Part shown: positions 5,853-6,696 of the stretch, in pieces | Position numbering within the stretch: the first letter of the stretch is position 1 | Layout: every line of letters begins with the position of its first letter | NCBI GenBank assembly: GCA_937890875.1 | Contig: CALAEB010000052.1 | Location: forward strand, 1 to 6,696 | Reading direction: 5' to 3' | DNA from: an uncultured Anaerolineaceae bacterium | GTDB lineage: Bacteria > Chloroflexota > Anaerolineae > Anaerolineales > Anaerolineaceae | Length of the DNA: 6,696 nucleotides | Notes under the pieces: model-generated | Databases searched by the model: none | What the model was told of the DNA's origin: nothing | Seen by the model: only the letters and a program-made list of their open reading frames with translations | Translations under genes and position numbers: made by a program

Positions 5853-5883
5853 CTGAGGGTAAATCCGGAACATTTACCCTCAG
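5853..5883. terminator. Second perfect stem-loop, possible back-up or bidirectional terminator
   Basis: CTGAGGGTAAAT (5853-5864) and ATTTACCCTCAG (5872-5883) pair perfectly over 12 bp around the 7-nt loop CCGGAAC. On the plus strand ATTTT follows; on the minus strand a T-run (complement of A5841-5846) follows after about six other bases. The T-tracts are weaker than those of the first terminator, so a back-up terminator is the best reading. Alternatives are an extragenic repeat unit or an mRNA-end stabiliser. Confidence 0.55.
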
Positions 5884-6004
5884 ATTTTCCCGCGACCGCA
5901 GAAATATGGCGGCAAAGGAGCCGAGTCAACACAACGGCGCCGAAAATCGGGCAGTCGGACCCTGATCAGGCATGATCTCAATAAACCGCACGCAGGATGA
6001 TAAA

Positions 6005-6696
6005 ATGAACCCGAAAAAACCAATTATTGCCATCGTCTGCAACCAGGACTTCCCCGAAAAACCGGAAGACGTAAAAACCAACGATGTAAACCAGCGTTAT
6101 ACAACGGCCATCCTTAACGCGGGCGGATTGCCGGTGCTGATCCCGGTCGAATTCCCGGTCTCGGAAATCGCCGTCCTGCGGACAATGGCTGACGGCATAT
6201 TTCTTGTCGGCGGGGAAGACGTCGCCATCGATCAATTCGGCGGCAAGCCGCATCCTTCGGTCTCGGTGCCCAACCCGGAGCGGGACGCTCTGGAAATTGC
6301 GCTGACCCGGCTGGCAATCCAGACCGATTGGCCGATCCTCGGCATCTGCCGCGGGGTCCAGTCGATGAATGTCGCGATGGGCGGAACGCTGTATACCGAC
6401 ATTGCCGACCAGTTTTCGACCCCGATCATTCATAACAGTCCAGAGGGCACACCGCGGGATGCCGTGATCCATCCGGTCCGTTTGCAGCCGGATTCTCAGG
6501 CCGGGACAATATTCGCAGAACGGGAGATCCCGGTCAATTCCTTCCATCACCAGGCGATCAAAGACCTTGCGCCCGGTTTTACGGCTTCCGGATTTTCTCC
6601 GGACGGATTGATCGAAACAGTTGAATTCCCCAAAAACCGCTTCGCGGTCGGTGTGCAATGGCATCCGGAATGCATGCAGGAAAGTCCGGTACAGAT
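6005..6696 (+). CDS. Peptidase C26 / gamma-glutamyl-GABA hydrolase-like (PuuD family), 3' end outside window
   Basis: Cytoplasmic class-I glutamine-amidotransferase-fold hydrolase expected to cleave gamma-glutamyl amide bonds; E. coli PuuD releases GABA from gamma-glutamyl-GABA in putrescine breakdown. 230 codons are visible and the frame runs off the right edge; PuuD has about 254 residues, so some 20-30 are missing. Visible features: the KPIIAIVCN start strand, LVGGEDV at 67-73 (oxyanion region), the nucleophile elbow GICRG with Cys115, FHHQAIKDLAPG at 180-191, and VQWHPE with His220 and Glu222 completing the triad. Spacing of the triad matches PuuD closely. The start has AGGA at 5994-5997, 7 nt upstream. 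No promoter was convincing in front of it; it follows two stem-loops and a 10-bp palindrome CCTGATCAGG (5961-5970). No other putrescine-pathway gene is visible, so the real substrate is uncertain; other gamma-glutamyl compounds are possible. Confidence 0.93.
   Translation, partial: MNPKKPIIAIVCNQDFPEKPEDVKTNDVNQRYTTAILNAGGLPVLIPVEFPVSEIAVLRTMADGIFLVGGEDVAIDQFGGKPHPSVSVPNPERDALEIALTRLAIQTDWPILGICRGVQSMNVAMGGTLYTDIADQFSTPIIHNSPEGTPRDAVIHPVRLQPDSQAGTIFAEREIPVNSFHHQAIKDLAPGFTASGFSPDGLIETVEFPKNRFAVGVQWHPECMQESPVQ

Noticed and set aside
5516..5965. Plus-strand open frame of 149 codons overlapping rplS and running through both stem-loops
   Set aside because: It is out of frame with the L19 protein and reads through a clear terminator; no motif or ribosome site.
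5978..6664. Minus-strand open frame of 228 codons opposite the C26 hydrolase gene
   Set aside because: The plus strand carries the full set of C26 motifs and catalytic residues in frame, with a ribosome site; the antisense translation is rich in Arg and Asp without any recognisable domain.

Overview
The window is ordinary bacterial chromosome, roughly half G+C, with two unrelated gene blocks facing away from each other across a 430-bp spacer. I see no rRNA, tRNA, CRISPR array, transposase or phage gene. The lineage cannot be fixed from six genes. The L19 protein next to a C26 peptidase, and a sugar-binding protein with a signal-peptidase-I type leader, do not point firmly to one phylum. My weak guess is an anaerobic carbohydrate fermenter, with Chloroflexota/Anaerolineae or Spirochaetota-type bacteria as candidates.

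Minus-strand block (4937 down to 1, continuing off the left edge). This is a compact five-gene sugar-uptake operon. In transcription order it holds a ROK-family transcriptional regulator, a family-1 (CUT1-type) extracellular sugar-binding protein, a MalF/UgpA-like permease, a MalG/UgpE-like permease, and a ROK-family sugar kinase cut by the window edge. The junctions after the binding protein are 3 bp, 5 bp and a 4-bp ATGA overlap. A 54-bp gap separates the regulator from the binding protein. The likely logic is that the binding protein captures a sugar or oligosaccharide, the two permeases import it, the kinase phosphorylates the sugar or its hydrolysis product, and the regulator senses an intermediate and controls the whole unit. 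No ATP-binding subunit and no glycoside hydrolase lies in the window. A perfect 17-bp AT-rich palindrome fits exactly between candidate -35 and -10 boxes ahead of the regulator, which suggests autoregulation of the operon.

Plus-strand block (5293 to the right edge). A strong promoter (TTTACA, 17 bp, extended -10 TGCTATAAT) and a leader of about 55 nt precede rplS, the gene for ribosomal protein L19. It is followed by a rho-independent terminator, then a second, perfect 12-bp stem-loop, then a separate gene for a class-I glutamine-amidotransferase-like peptidase C26 (gamma-glutamyl-GABA hydrolase/PuuD-like) that runs off the right edge.

No new multi-gene system is evident. The least ordinary signal is a perfect 38-nt inverted repeat (17-bp arms, 4-nt loop) buried in the first codons of the MalF-like permease gene. 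There the same hydrophobic peptide, apart from one residue, is encoded on both strands. It lies just downstream of the binding-protein gene, where related operons often need a device that gives more binding protein than permease.
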